Below are positions 43,155 to 51,680 of a stretch of 64,000 nt of DNA, piece by piece (the stretch's first letter is position 1; the number at the start of each line of letters is the position of its first letter). This DNA comes from Pseudomonadota bacterium (lineage in GTDB: Bacteria > Pseudomonadota > Alphaproteobacteria > Micropepsales > Micropepsaceae). A program made the position numbers and the translations under genes. The notes under the pieces were generated by a model. That model saw nothing but the letters and a program-made list of their open reading frames with translations, ran no database searches and was not told the origin of the DNA. The stretch lies in NCBI GenBank assembly GCA_018241025.1, contig JAFEEQ010000016.1, positions 41,744 through 105,743 of the forward strand, in the 5' to 3' direction.

Positions 43155-43936
43155 GCTTCGCGCATGCTCGCGGTGGTCTGCGTGTAGCCTGCGTCGTCGC
43201 GGATGCGCAGGATCTGGCCATCCGGGCCATTCTCGACCCATGGCACCACCGGCAGAACCTTGTCGCCGCGCGCTGCCGCAAGCGCGGAGGAGACCGTGCT
43301 CGAATTGTCCAGCTTCATGAGATTGAGCTTGGTCGGGAAGATCACGTTCCACTTCTTGGGGTCCGCGATCGCAGCCTTGGGCGTGATCCAGATCGAATCC
43401 ACCGACTCGCGGCCGTCATGGCTGCCGGCATGGCCGACGGGTGACACCGCGAGGAAGAAATGCGTGTCGAAGCGCTTCGGCATGTTGGCCGGCGTGATCC
43501 AGTGCGCGAAGTGCACGAGCTGATCGAGCGCGAGACGCAGCTTCTCCTTCTCGAGCACTTCGGCGAGGACGGCTTCGCGTTTGTCGAGCAGCGGACGGTA
43601 GTGCTGAAGCTCCTCCAGACGCTCGGCGGCGACGAAGTCTCCGGTGCGCGCATCGCGGGCGAGCAGGATTCCAGACTCCTCGAAGGCTTCACGGATCGCG
43701 CCGGCACCGAGCGCGCGCATGTCGGCATTCCAGGCGTCACCGCCGTCGAGATGCGCAGCCAGCGAAGGATCGCTGTCGCCCTTCTCGAGCTTGCCGCCGG
43801 GAAACACCAGCGCACCCGCGACGAAATCGATCTGGTGATGGCGCTTGACCATGAAGACTTCGAGGCCTTCGGTGCCGTCGCGCAGGAGAAGGATCGTGGC
43901 GGCCGGCACGGGCACGGCTTCGGGTTTGTCGGACAT
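43151..43936 (-). CDS. NUDIX hydrolase (NUDT19-like)
   Basis: The 261-aa protein has a NUDIX box interrupted by an insertion: GGKLEKGDSDPS, then AIREAFEESGILLARD. This is the arrangement of the NUDT7/NUDT19-type, which can hydrolyse CoA derivatives or nucleotide diphosphates. Start ATG 43936 gives MSDKPEAVPVPAATILLLRDG, typical for the group. The substrate cannot be told from the sequence. It follows an MFS gene (gap 26 bp) in the same direction, so probable operon. Confidence 0.85.
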   Translation of the reverse strand: MSDKPEAVPVPAATILLLRDGTEGLEVFMVKRHHQIDFVAGALVFPGGKLEKGDSDPSLAAHLDGGDAWNADMRALGAGAIREAFEESGILLARDARTGDFVAAERLEELQHYRPLLDKREAVLAEVLEKEKLRLALDQLVHFAHWITPANMPKRFDTHFFLAVSPVGHAGSHDGRESVDSIWITPKAAIADPKKWNVIFPTKLNLMKLDNSSTVSSALAAARGDKVLPVVPWVENGPDGQILRIRDDAGYTQTTASMREA

Positions 43937-43962
43937 GTTTCCTCGTTCTCTTTTCTGGAAGT

Positions 43963-45090
43963 CTAACGAGTGGCCGCGGCGGCCGCCAAGCTCAGCGCGG
44001 AGGCAATCGCCAGGACCGCGTAGAAGCCGGGATTTCCGAAGGCCGTGACGGCGCCGCCGCTGACCAAGGGTCCGAAGATCGAACCGACTCCGAAGAGCAG
44101 CACCAATCCTGCCGCTGCGGAAACGCGGTTGCGCGGCTCGATCGAGTCGTTGGTGTGCGCGGTCGAGACGGCATACATCGGGAAGATCAGGCCGCCGGCG
44201 AGCAGCGCCGCGACATATTTGGCGAAGAGGCCCTGCCCGTCCGCCCATACGCCGAGCAGCGACACGGCAATGCCGCCCGCCGACATCAGCGCGATGGTGA
44301 CGCGCCGGCCGATGGCATCGGAGAGCCAGCCCATCGGGAATTGAACGATCGCGCCGCCGATCATGGTGAGCGCCATGAACAGGCTGACCTGTGAGATCGT
44401 GAAGCCGTGACGCTGGGCGTAGACCGGGCCGAAGGTGAAGACGATCGACCATGTGACGCCGGCAAGCACCGTCGCGATGGCGCCGAGCGGCGAGACGCGA
44501 AACAGCTTGACGATGCCGAAGGGCTCGGGAGGCGCGCGATGCGGGGCCGAGCTGCGCGCGGTGAGGATCGGGACGATACCGATGAGAAAGACCACGCCGG
44601 CTGCGACGAAGGGAATCGTGCTGCGCGGGCTGGCAATGCCGAGAAGGAACTCGGCCACTGTCATCGCCGCGAGCTGCACCACCATGTAGATACTAAAGAC
44701 GCGGCCGCGATGGACATTGGCGACGCGGTCATGGATCCAGCTTTCGGCGCCGACATAGAGGCTCGACAAGGCGAAGCCCGAGACAAAGCGCAGGGCCGCC
44801 CAACTCAACGGTGCCACGAGGAAGGCATGGGCGACGATGACGAGCGCCGCGACGAAGGCCCCTAGCCACATCGTGTCGACATGACCGAGCCGCCCGATGA
44901 CGAAGCGGCTGGCGAGCGATGCCGAGGAATAGCCGACATAGTAGCTCGCCATGACGATGCCGATCGTCCAGGCCGGAAAATCCTCCATGACGGACCGCAC
45001 GCTGAGCAGACTGGTCTGCCAGCCATTGGCGGTCTGAACGAAGAAGATCGTGACGATGACCGCCCAGACGGCGGCGACGGCGGCCCGCAT
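43963..45090 (-). CDS. MFS transporter (YcaD-like)
   Basis: The 375-aa protein has twelve hydrophobic helices with the MFS motif-A-like GWLSDAIGRRVTIALMSAGG in the second half and paired six-helix symmetry, starting AAVWAVIVTIFFVQTANGWQ. It belongs to the small uncharacterised YcaD-type branch. The ATG at 45090 is selected because the upstream frame overlaps the lytic transglycosylase gene. Substrate is unknown. It is co-directional with the NUDIX gene, with which it may be co-transcribed. Confidence 0.87.
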   Translation of the reverse strand: MRAAVAAVWAVIVTIFFVQTANGWQTSLLSVRSVMEDFPAWTIGIVMASYYVGYSSASLASRFVIGRLGHVDTMWLGAFVAALVIVAHAFLVAPLSWAALRFVSGFALSSLYVGAESWIHDRVANVHRGRVFSIYMVVQLAAMTVAEFLLGIASPRSTIPFVAAGVVFLIGIVPILTARSSAPHRAPPEPFGIVKLFRVSPLGAIATVLAGVTWSIVFTFGPVYAQRHGFTISQVSLFMALTMIGGAIVQFPMGWLSDAIGRRVTIALMSAGGIAVSLLGVWADGQGLFAKYVAALLAGGLIFPMYAVSTAHTNDSIEPRNRVSAAAGLVLLFGVGSIFGPLVSGGAVTAFGNPGFYAVLAIASALSLAAAAATR

Positions 45091-45116
45091 GTTGTCCCCT
45101 GCTTGGGGCGAAGCGT

Positions 45117-45977
45117 TTAGTGGGTGGTGTCGCTGTCCGCAACGGGCGACATCGAGGACAGGACGTCCATCACCGCCGGCGTCAGGATGAACGGCGTCGA
45201 AGGCAGCGCGCCGTCGGTCGTGAAGTCGTTCGAGAAGAAGCCCTTGCGGGGACGCCACGAGGTCAAGCCGGCCAGGACGTCCGAGCTGTCGGACAGGCCC
45301 GCCGGTGCGGCGGCGATGTTGAGCGGCGGCGCGGTCGTCTTTTCGTCGAGGCCGGCGGCCGAACCCGGCTGTTTCAGCGCCCAGTTGTAGACCTCGCGCA
45401 CGGTCTTCGGGGTGCCGTCGCGATGATAGAAAACGTTGCGGTTGGCATGCGCCGCAGCCGGGAAGGCGTCGGCGGCCGAAGAGTCGGGCTGGTTCTCGCT
45501 CAGCTTGATCAAGCGGCAAGCGGCATCGGGGCCGAGGAAGTGGGCGGCGTAGAGCTCGCCGCCACAGACGTCGCGGCCGAGGCTGTTTTCGAGGGTGGAA
45601 CGGGTGGCCTGGGCGAACTCGCCGGCCATCAGGGACGAGACGCCGGGGTCGTTGCGCAGGGCAAGAATTGCCGAGCGGTCGGCCGAATTTGTCGTGTGGT
45701 AGCGGCCATCATTGCCGCGCGAGATCGCGTCGGCGTAGCTGCCGAGGCCGTATTTGGCGCCATAGTTCTTGACCATGCCGAGCCAGGTCTGATCGACGAA
45801 CTGGAACAGGCCGGATGCCGAAGACGTGCCCGCCTGGGCCGTTGGTTTCAGGCCGGATTCGCGCATCGCGGTACCGAGGAGATAGTCGAAATCGGCGCCC
45901 GTCGCCTGTGCGGCGCGCTGCAAGGCACCCAGAATATGGGTCCGGTCGGAAGTGGCGATTGCGGCTTCTGCGCGCAT
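45117..45977 (-). CDS. Soluble lytic transglycosylase (SLT domain)
   Basis: The 286-aa protein has an SLT fold at its start: YLLGTAMRESGLKPTAQAGT (catalytic Glu in MRESGL, about residue 40), SSASGLFQFVDQTWL and YAAHFLGPDAACRLI. The rest is Ala/Pro/Ser-rich with no signal peptide. Such enzymes cleave peptidoglycan and are used in assembling envelope-spanning machines such as flagella. A CtrA-like site lies upstream, and motB is elsewhere in the window, which makes a flagellar or cell-cycle link plausible but unproved. Export route is unclear without a signal peptide. Confidence 0.87.
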   Translation of the reverse strand: MRAEAAIATSDRTHILGALQRAAQATGADFDYLLGTAMRESGLKPTAQAGTSSASGLFQFVDQTWLGMVKNYGAKYGLGSYADAISRGNDGRYHTTNSADRSAILALRNDPGVSSLMAGEFAQATRSTLENSLGRDVCGGELYAAHFLGPDAACRLIKLSENQPDSSAADAFPAAAHANRNVFYHRDGTPKTVREVYNWALKQPGSAAGLDEKTTAPPLNIAAAPAGLSDSSDVLAGLTSWRPRKGFFSNDFTTDGALPSTPFILTPAVMDVLSSMSPVADSDTTH

Positions 45978-46024
45978 GGCTACGGGTTCTCCTGCGCAAT
46001 CAGGAGCAACAGCCGTGCCAGTCT

Positions 46025-46041
46025 GGTTAACGCGCGTTTAC
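46025..46041 (-). promoter_or_regulatory. CtrA-like site upstream of the transglycosylase
   Basis: On the minus strand the sequence GTAA-N7-TTAACC (46041 to 46025) differs from the CtrA consensus at one base. It lies about 48 bp before the transglycosylase start and overlaps the end of the HIT gene. Confidence 0.4.
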
Positions 46042-46431
46042 GAGTTGGGTGATGAAGGCGTCGCGGTCGGTGTCCCTATAGGGCTCGGCAGGACTATGAC
46101 CCCAGACCGGGCCCGGCCAAGCCGGATCTCCGGGATTGCGGGCGAGGACATGGACGTGAAGCTGCGGCACCATGTTGCCGAGCGCGCCGGTGTTGATCTT
46201 CGCGGCGCCGGTCAGCGCCTTGAGCATGCGCCCGGCGCGCGCAATCTCCTCGACGAGCTCCGCGCGATCGTCTGCGGACAGGTCGTACAGTTCGACGAGG
46301 CCGGCGCGGCACGGCACCAGGATCAGCCAGCGATAGCGCGCATCGTTCATCAGCAAGACGCGCGAAAGCGTCCAGTCGGCGACGAACGCCGTGTCGGCTT
46401 CAAGCCTGGGATGAAGGGCGAAGGCGGACAT
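46027..46431 (-). CDS. HIT-family protein
   Basis: The 134-aa protein begins ALHPRLEADTAFVADW and shows the HIT active region MVPQLHVHVLARNPGDPAWP (HVHVLAR) following INTGALGN. The histidine-triad motif is HxHxA-R rather than the full HxHxHxx, as in a subgroup of short proteobacterial HIT proteins. HIT enzymes cleave nucleotide phosphoesters. It is 49 bp upstream of the transglycosylase and preceded by the exchanger gene on the same strand (6 bp gap). Confidence 0.87.
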   Translation of the reverse strand: MSAFALHPRLEADTAFVADWTLSRVLLMNDARYRWLILVPCRAGLVELYDLSADDRAELVEEIARAGRMLKALTGAAKINTGALGNMVPQLHVHVLARNPGDPAWPGPVWGHSPAEPYRDTDRDAFITQLVNAR

Positions 46432-46437
46432 CGCGTC

Positions 46438-47430
46438 CTAACCGAGAAGTCCCGGCGGAAGAAGCTGCAGATGCCAGGCGGTGTAGCCGAGGAAGCCGAA
46501 ATAGGCCAGCGCGAGCACGGCACCTTCGAGACGCGTCAGGCGCCAGCTGGTCGAGACCATCACAAGCAGAAGCGCCACGGCCACGAACACGGCGATGGCA
46601 GCTGGAAGCGCGAGGGAGGTCGTCAGGACCAGCGGGTGGGCAATGGCGGCGATGCCGAGCGCGCCGAAGACGTTGAAGACGCTCGACGTGATCAGGTGGC
46701 CGATGGCGATCTGGGTGTGGCCGCGAGCCGCCGCGATCCAGGTGATGAGCAGCACCGGCAGCGAGCAGACGAGCGAAAGCGCGCCGGTTGCCACGGCGAC
46801 GGGCGGGAACCCGAACTGCTGGCCAATGTGGAGCGCGCTGCCGACGGCGAAATGCGCCCCGAGCAGAAGACAGACCGCGCCGACGATCAGGGCGAACAGG
46901 CCGCCCGTGACCGATGGCGTGTCGCCGAAGGAGCGCTTCTCCGCTTCGGCGCAGGCGACGGAATGCTCGGCCGAGCGGCGCCAGTCGGTGATCGCGGCGA
47001 CGACGGAATAAGCCGCGAAGGCGCCGACCAGGATCACGCCTTCACGGCGGCCGACACCGCCCAGGACTGCGAGTGCGCCGAGCGCGACCGCCGCGGCGAG
47101 CATGGCACCGCCGTCGCGGATGACGACCTTCGGAGCGCTCGGCATCGGACGGATCAGGGCGCCGAAGCCGAGGATGAGAAGCAGGTTGATCATGGTCGCG
47201 CCGACGACTGTGCCGAAGACGACATCGGACATGTTCCAGGTCGCCGCCCTGAGCGCGACGGCAAGCGTCGGCGAGGCGGTGCCGATCGAGATGGCGAAGA
47301 GGCCGACGATGACGGGCGAGAAGCCGAGAGCGCGTTTCAGATTGACCCCGCCGCGGATCACGCCTTCGCCGCCAATCGCCAGAAGCAATACGCCGGCGCC
47401 AAACAGCAGATACACGTAACTCGGATTCAC
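46438..47430 (-). CDS. CaCA-type cation exchanger homologue lacking the conserved acidic residues
   Basis: The 330-aa protein has about ten hydrophobic helices and two inverted repeats typical of Na+/Ca2+ exchangers (YrbG type). In the first repeat the signature GTSxPE reads SIGTASPTLAVAL; in the second GTSLPE reads LVCSLPVLLIT. So the Ca2+-binding glutamates of both repeats are replaced (Thr and Val). GTVVGATMINLLLILG and GHLITSSVFNVFGALG retain the helix ends. It may transport another cation, or have lost transport. It is co-directional with the HIT and oxidase genes. Confidence 0.8.
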   Translation of the reverse strand: MNPSYVYLLFGAGVLLLAIGGEGVIRGGVNLKRALGFSPVIVGLFAISIGTASPTLAVALRAATWNMSDVVFGTVVGATMINLLLILGFGALIRPMPSAPKVVIRDGGAMLAAAVALGALAVLGGVGRREGVILVGAFAAYSVVAAITDWRRSAEHSVACAEAEKRSFGDTPSVTGGLFALIVGAVCLLLGAHFAVGSALHIGQQFGFPPVAVATGALSLVCSLPVLLITWIAAARGHTQIAIGHLITSSVFNVFGALGIAAIAHPLVLTTSLALPAAIAVFVAVALLLVMVSTSWRLTRLEGAVLALAYFGFLGYTAWHLQLLPPGLLG

Positions 47431-47443
47431 GGCAGCTCCAGGA

Positions 47444-48520
47444 TCAGTCGAATCGCCGGGGAGAGAACGCGGAAATCTCGGCGGTCTGTTTCAAAATGAG
47501 ACGGGACAGGTGTTCTGCGATTGCCGGTGCAAACAAGATGCCGTTGCGATACTGGCCGGAAGCGATGAACAGGTTCTGGACGGCGCTCTCACCCAGGATC
47601 GGCAGGCTGTCGGGCGAACCCGGCCGCAGACCCGACCAGCGCTCGACCACATTCCAGTCGGACAAACCCGGGAGCAGCGATATGGCGCGCGCCGACAGAT
47701 CTGCGGCAGCAGCGTCGGTCACGCTTGTGTCGAAACCGGCTTCCGAGACGGTGGCGCCGATGAGCAGGCGGTCGTGGCGCGGAACGAGATAGACCCGGTC
47801 GTCGCGGATGACATGCTGCGGCAGGCCCGATCCACCGGGCGGCGCGACCGCGATCATCTCGCCCTTGACCGGACGGACCGGCGGCGAGGCTTCGCGCGGC
47901 AGGCTGTCGAAGGCGCCGGTCCATGCACCGGCGGCGAGGACATAGGCATCGGCTTCGATGTGGCGGAAGGGGGTGACGATGGACGACATCCTGCCGTCCC
48001 AGTTTTCCAGACGCGCTACCGCTTCGTTCGGCACCAACTCGCCGCCGGCTTTCACGAAGGCGACCGCGAGGGCGTCGCCAAGGGCGCGGTTGTCGACCTG
48101 GGCATCGTCTGGAGACCAGAGGGCACCTTTGATGTCAGGTGCCAACATCGGATCTTTGAGTCTGGCCGCGGCGGGGTCGAGCGGAACGCCATCGACGCGA
48201 TTCCGAAAGCGGTCCCAGGCGGCATCGGTCCGCGCGACAAGCAGCGCGCCATCCGTCCTATAGGCGATCTTTCGTCCGGAAGCCGCCTCAATGTCTTTCG
48301 CAAAGTCAGGCCACAAGCCGCTGGATCGCTTTGCAAAAGTGGCTTCGTCTGAGACTTCGTCTTCCATCTCTCCGGCGACGGAGATCATGCCGGCGGATGC
48401 CCATGTGGCGGCGCGCGCCGGCTGTGCCCGGTCGAGAACCGTGACCTCTGCGCCCGACTGGCGAAGGCGCCAGCCGATCGACAATCCGGCGACGCCAGCA
48501 CCGACGATCGCGACCTTCAT
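47444..48520 (-). CDS. thiO: FAD-dependent D-amino acid / glycine oxidase-like protein
   Basis: The 358-aa protein begins MKVAIVGAGVAGLSIGWRLR (GxGxxG FAD site). It has ADAYVLAAGAWTGAF, typical of the DAO family, and ends with GLRPGSPDSLPILGESAVQN and a GQYRNGILFAPAIA segment as in glycine oxidase ThiO. ThiO makes the glycine imine used for thiazole in thiamine synthesis. No other thi genes are adjacent, so glycine oxidase is likely but not certain. ATG 48520 overlaps the stop of the upstream phosphatidyltransferase gene (ATGA). Confidence 0.75.
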   Translation of the reverse strand: MKVAIVGAGVAGLSIGWRLRQSGAEVTVLDRAQPARAATWASAGMISVAGEMEDEVSDEATFAKRSSGLWPDFAKDIEAASGRKIAYRTDGALLVARTDAAWDRFRNRVDGVPLDPAAARLKDPMLAPDIKGALWSPDDAQVDNRALGDALAVAFVKAGGELVPNEAVARLENWDGRMSSIVTPFRHIEADAYVLAAGAWTGAFDSLPREASPPVRPVKGEMIAVAPPGGSGLPQHVIRDDRVYLVPRHDRLLIGATVSEAGFDTSVTDAAAADLSARAISLLPGLSDWNVVERWSGLRPGSPDSLPILGESAVQNLFIASGQYRNGILFAPAIAEHLSRLILKQTAEISAFSPRRFD

Positions 48521-49047
48521 GCCGGCTCCTTGGCGAAAAGGCCCGACAGACGGATGCCGGTCGAGACAAAGCACAGAATGCCAACGGCATAGGCGATGAG
48601 GCTGAACCAGCCTGGAAAGGCGCAGGCGAGCCCGAGGGCGCAGTAGAGTTCCGACTTGCCGAGAAGGGACTGACTGGCCGGCCCGCGTGCGACCAATCCG
48701 AGCATCAGGAACATCGCGGCCAGGGCGCGTTCCGGCTCGGCGAGGCCGAAGGCGAAGACGAGCGCGCCGCTTGCGACCAGGTCCAAGGTCTGGTCGAGCG
48801 CAGCACCGGCAAGTGTCGCGCCCTGCAGGCGGGCGACAGGGCCGTCCAGCGCATCGAGCACCCTGCCCGCAACCAGGATGGCGAGCGCCGGTAGATAGAA
48901 CCGGTGGGCGATATCGTAGACCGCGAGCGCGTTCAGGACGGCTGCTGACAGTGTCAGGGAGCCTGCGCCGATCCGCAGAGCGATAAGGCGCCCGGCCAGC
49001 GGCGCCAGGATCGGCGCCGCGCGACGGATGAGAAGTTCGTCGAGCAT
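48517..49047 (-). CDS. CDP-alcohol phosphatidyltransferase
   Basis: The 176-aa integral membrane protein contains the CDP-alcohol phosphotransferase signature DALDGPVARLQGATLAG then AALDQTLD, giving the D-x2-D-G-x2-A-R...G-x3-D-x3-D core. The spacer between AR and G is 7 residues, one shorter than the usual 8. Several hydrophobic helices follow. The family makes phospholipids from CDP-diacylglycerol or CDP-alcohols. Start ATG 49047 and length agree with short PgsA-like members. The substrate alcohol is unclear. It overlaps the thiO-like gene by 4 bp. Confidence 0.8.
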   Translation of the reverse strand: MLDELLIRRAAPILAPLAGRLIALRIGAGSLTLSAAVLNALAVYDIAHRFYLPALAILVAGRVLDALDGPVARLQGATLAGAALDQTLDLVASGALVFAFGLAEPERALAAMFLMLGLVARGPASQSLLGKSELYCALGLACAFPGWFSLIAYAVGILCFVSTGIRLSGLFAKEPA

Positions 49048-49233
49048 GGCGTCCGGCTTATTTGTTTGCACCGGCACCGTCAAACCGCAAAACCATGACC
49101 GATATACGGCGTAACGCCGGCGTGAAAAGGGTATCAAGCCTGTGCGGCCATCGTATAGTCGCGGCAATTCTGCGGAGCTCGGTCCCATGAAAACGGCGCT
49201 AGCCTGTGTGACGACGGTCGAAGGTGAAGCACA

Positions 49234-51006
49234 ATGAAGTTCTCGAGGGGATTGGCGGGGGCACTGATCGTCATGTCGATGGGAATGGTTGGGACGACCG
49301 CGTTCGGTGAAATCGGGCGCGGCGATCGTTATTCGGGCGCGCCCTGGGCGACGCGATCGCCGGTGCTGGGGCAGCACGGCATGGCGGCGACGGCGGTTCC
49401 CCTGGCGACCGAGGTCGCGATCGACATCCTGAAAAAAGGCGGCAGCGCGGTGGATGCGGCGATTGCCGCCAACGCCACGCTCGGCCTGATGGAGCCCGTT
49501 TCGAACGGCATCGGCGGCGACCTGTTCGCCATCGTCTGGGATCCGAAGACCAAGAAGCTCTACGGCTATAACGGTTCTGGCCGGGCCGCGAAGGGCCGCG
49601 ATCTCGCGAAGATGATCGACGAGGTCAAGGCGGTCGCTGCCAAGACCGGCCAGCCTTACGTGCCGCATATCCCGAAATTCGGCTCGCTGGCGGTGACCGT
49701 GCCCGGCACCGTCGACGCCTGGGGCGCGCTGCATGCCAAGTTCGGCAAGCTGACGCTGGCGCAGGATCTGGCGCCCGCCATCGGCTATGCCACCAACGGC
49801 TTTCCGGTGACGCAGCTGATCGCGATGTACTGGCGCGGCAACATGAAGGCGTTCGAGCGCGCCGGCGCGCTGATCGAAGAGACCGGCAATGCACGCCACA
49901 CCTATCTCATCGACGGCCACACGCCGGCGGAAGGCGAGATCTTCAGGAACCCTGACCTGGCGCACACGCTGAGCCTGATCGCCAAGGGCGGGCGCGATGC
50001 TTATTACAAGGGCGAGATCGCCCATGTCATCGACCGATATTTCCGCCGTATCGGCGGCGATCTGCGCTACGAGGATTTCGCCGCGCATCACGGCGAATGG
50101 GTCGAGCCGCTGAGCGTGAATTATCACGGCTACGACGTCTACGAATTGCCGCCCAACGGCCAGGGCGCGGCGGTTCTTCAGATGCTGCAAATCCTGAAGG
50201 GCTTCGACCTGAAGAAGATGGGTGCAGGCTCGGCCGATGCGATCACCGCGATGCTGGAAGCCAAGCGGCTGACCTATGAAGACCTCGCCAAGTGGTATGC
50301 CGATCCGGCCTTCGTGAACGTGCCGATGAAAGGCCTGCTCTCGGACGCCTATGCCGATGCGCGGCGCAAATTGATCAATCTGGCGCATGCCAATCCGGAT
50401 GTCGGGCCGGGCGATCCGCGCCTCAGCCAGGGCGACACGACCTATTTCACCACGGCCGACAGCAGCGGGATGATGGTCTCGATCATCCAGTCGAATTATC
50501 GCGGCATGGGATCGGGACTGGTAGCGGACGGGCTCGGCTTCATGTTCCAGGACCGCGGCGAATTGTTCTCGCTCGATCCCCATGCGGCGAACGTCTATGC
50601 GCCCGGCAAGCGGCCGTTCCAGACCATCATTCCGGGCTTCGTGATGAAGGACGGGCAGCCTTTCATGTCCTTCGGCCTGATGGGCGGCGATATGCAGCCC
50701 CAGGGGCACGTCCAGGTGCTGACCGACATCATCGACTTCGGCATGAACGTGCAGGAGGCGGGCGACGCGGCGCGCTGGTATCACCATGGCGGCAGCGAAG
50801 TCACCGGCGAAGGGCCGACGGGCAACATCGTCGAGATGGAAAGCGGCTTCGATCCTGCGGTGAAGGCGGCGCTCGCTGCGCGCGGCTATGATGTGCGGCC
50901 AGGCACCGGCGCCTTCGGCGGCTATCAGGCGATCATGCGCATGCCGAACGGCGTCTACTGGGGCGCGAGCGAGATGCGCAAGGACGGAATGGCGCTGGGG
51001 TATTAG
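49234..51006 (+). CDS. ggt: Gamma-glutamyltransferase
   Basis: The 590-aa protein has a signal peptide (LAGALIVMSMGMVGTTAFG) and the GGT core: GGSAVDAAIAANATLGLMEP in the large subunit, LPPNGQGAAVLQMLQ, and the autocleavage/nucleophile region LSQGDTTYFTTADSSGMMVS, where Thr in DTTYF is the new N-terminus. GGLMGG-type helix GLMGGDMQPQGHVQVLTDII follows. It cleaves the gamma-glutamyl bond of glutathione in the periplasm. Length is typical. No glutathione transport genes are adjacent. Confidence 0.95.
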   Translation: MKFSRGLAGALIVMSMGMVGTTAFGEIGRGDRYSGAPWATRSPVLGQHGMAATAVPLATEVAIDILKKGGSAVDAAIAANATLGLMEPVSNGIGGDLFAIVWDPKTKKLYGYNGSGRAAKGRDLAKMIDEVKAVAAKTGQPYVPHIPKFGSLAVTVPGTVDAWGALHAKFGKLTLAQDLAPAIGYATNGFPVTQLIAMYWRGNMKAFERAGALIEETGNARHTYLIDGHTPAEGEIFRNPDLAHTLSLIAKGGRDAYYKGEIAHVIDRYFRRIGGDLRYEDFAAHHGEWVEPLSVNYHGYDVYELPPNGQGAAVLQMLQILKGFDLKKMGAGSADAITAMLEAKRLTYEDLAKWYADPAFVNVPMKGLLSDAYADARRKLINLAHANPDVGPGDPRLSQGDTTYFTTADSSGMMVSIIQSNYRGMGSGLVADGLGFMFQDRGELFSLDPHAANVYAPGKRPFQTIIPGFVMKDGQPFMSFGLMGGDMQPQGHVQVLTDIIDFGMNVQEAGDAARWYHHGGSEVTGEGPTGNIVEMESGFDPAVKAALAARGYDVRPGTGAFGGYQAIMRMPNGVYWGASEMRKDGMALGY

Positions 51007-51398
51007 AGGAAGCGCGCGCGTTCTCCGGCAGCGGCGAGAATTTTCACGGCCCGTTGATCGAACGAAACGAATGTTTCGCCGCCAAGCGCACGGCCTTCGA
51101 ACGCAACTGCGCCGTCGGCGAAGTCACCACCAGCCTCGAGCGTTGCCAATCCGAATTCGACCGCGGGGACATCGACGGCGACATTGGCGCCGCCGATCAA
51201 CTTGCGGATCGCGGCTGCAATATCCCTGCGGTCCACCTTGTAGATACGGCGCAAGACCCATACGAGTTCGCAAAGCGTCGACGTGCCGATCGCGACCACC
51301 TCGGCCCGGTCGAGAAGCTCCTGGGCGATCTTGCTCTGGCGAGGCTCGTCTTCGGTGATGATCCGGGCGAGGACGTTGGTGTCGGCCGTAACTCTCAA
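51003..51398 (-). CDS. vapC: PIN-domain toxin (VapC-like)
   Basis: The 131-aa protein begins MRVTADTNVLARIITEDE with the first PIN Asp in ADTNVL, has the second acidic residue in STLCELVWVL, and a later Asp pair in GGDFADGAVAF. Together these make the Mg2+-binding nuclease site. VapC toxins cleave RNA. The gene is immediately downstream of the AbrB-type antitoxin, overlapping it by 4 bp (start within its stop). It also meets the gamma-glutamyltransferase stop. All acidic residues expected for catalysis are present. Confidence 0.9.
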   Translation of the reverse strand: MRVTADTNVLARIITEDEPRQSKIAQELLDRAEVVAIGTSTLCELVWVLRRIYKVDRRDIAAAIRKLIGGANVAVDVPAVEFGLATLEAGGDFADGAVAFEGRALGGETFVSFDQRAVKILAAAGERARFL

Positions 51399-51649
51399 CG
51401 CTTTCCAGCCCAGCCTTCGGCGATTGCCTGGTTCATCTCTTCAATCGAGATGGCGCGCTGGCCGGGCCTTTTGAGCATGCCGAACACATCGGAAATCTTG
51501 CCCGTGGGTTTTGCACGCAACTGTACGACGCCGTTCGGCAGCATTTCCACGCTGACCTTCTTGCCATTCGTCACGCCAAGATGCCGGAGAACTTCCTTGC
51601 GGAGAGTCACCTGCCCTTTGGTTGTTATCGTGAGATCGTTCTGAGCCAT
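51395..51649 (-). CDS. vapB: AbrB/VapB-type antitoxin
   Basis: The 84-aa protein has a SpoVT-AbrB DNA-binding domain at the start (TITTKGQVTLRKEVLRHLGV, then VSVEMLPNGVVQL) and an antitoxin tail (FGMLKRPGQRAISIEEMNQA). The ATG at 51649 is preferred to an earlier in-frame ATG because it follows the palindrome directly. It would neutralise the VapC-like toxin and repress their promoter through the palindrome at 51661-51678. Confidence 0.9.
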   Translation of the reverse strand: MAQNDLTITTKGQVTLRKEVLRHLGVTNGKKVSVEMLPNGVVQLRAKPTGKISDVFGMLKRPGQRAISIEEMNQAIAEGWAGKR

Positions 51650-51660
51650 AACAGAAAAGT

Positions 51661-51678
51661 AAGGCATTATTGCCTTAC
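51661..51678. promoter_or_regulatory. Palindromic operator of the toxin-antitoxin operon
   Basis: TAAGGCA and TGCCTTA form 7-bp arms around a 4-bp centre, 12 bp upstream of the antitoxin ATG. Position and symmetry fit a site bound by the antitoxin. It follows the CtaG stop by a few bases. Confidence 0.55.
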
Positions 51679-51680
51679 CG

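Noticed and set aside
48517..50787. A 756-codon minus-strand frame through the ggt gene
   Set aside because: Only its last 176 residues are a real gene (the phosphatidyltransferase). The rest mirrors gamma-glutamyltransferase on the other strand.
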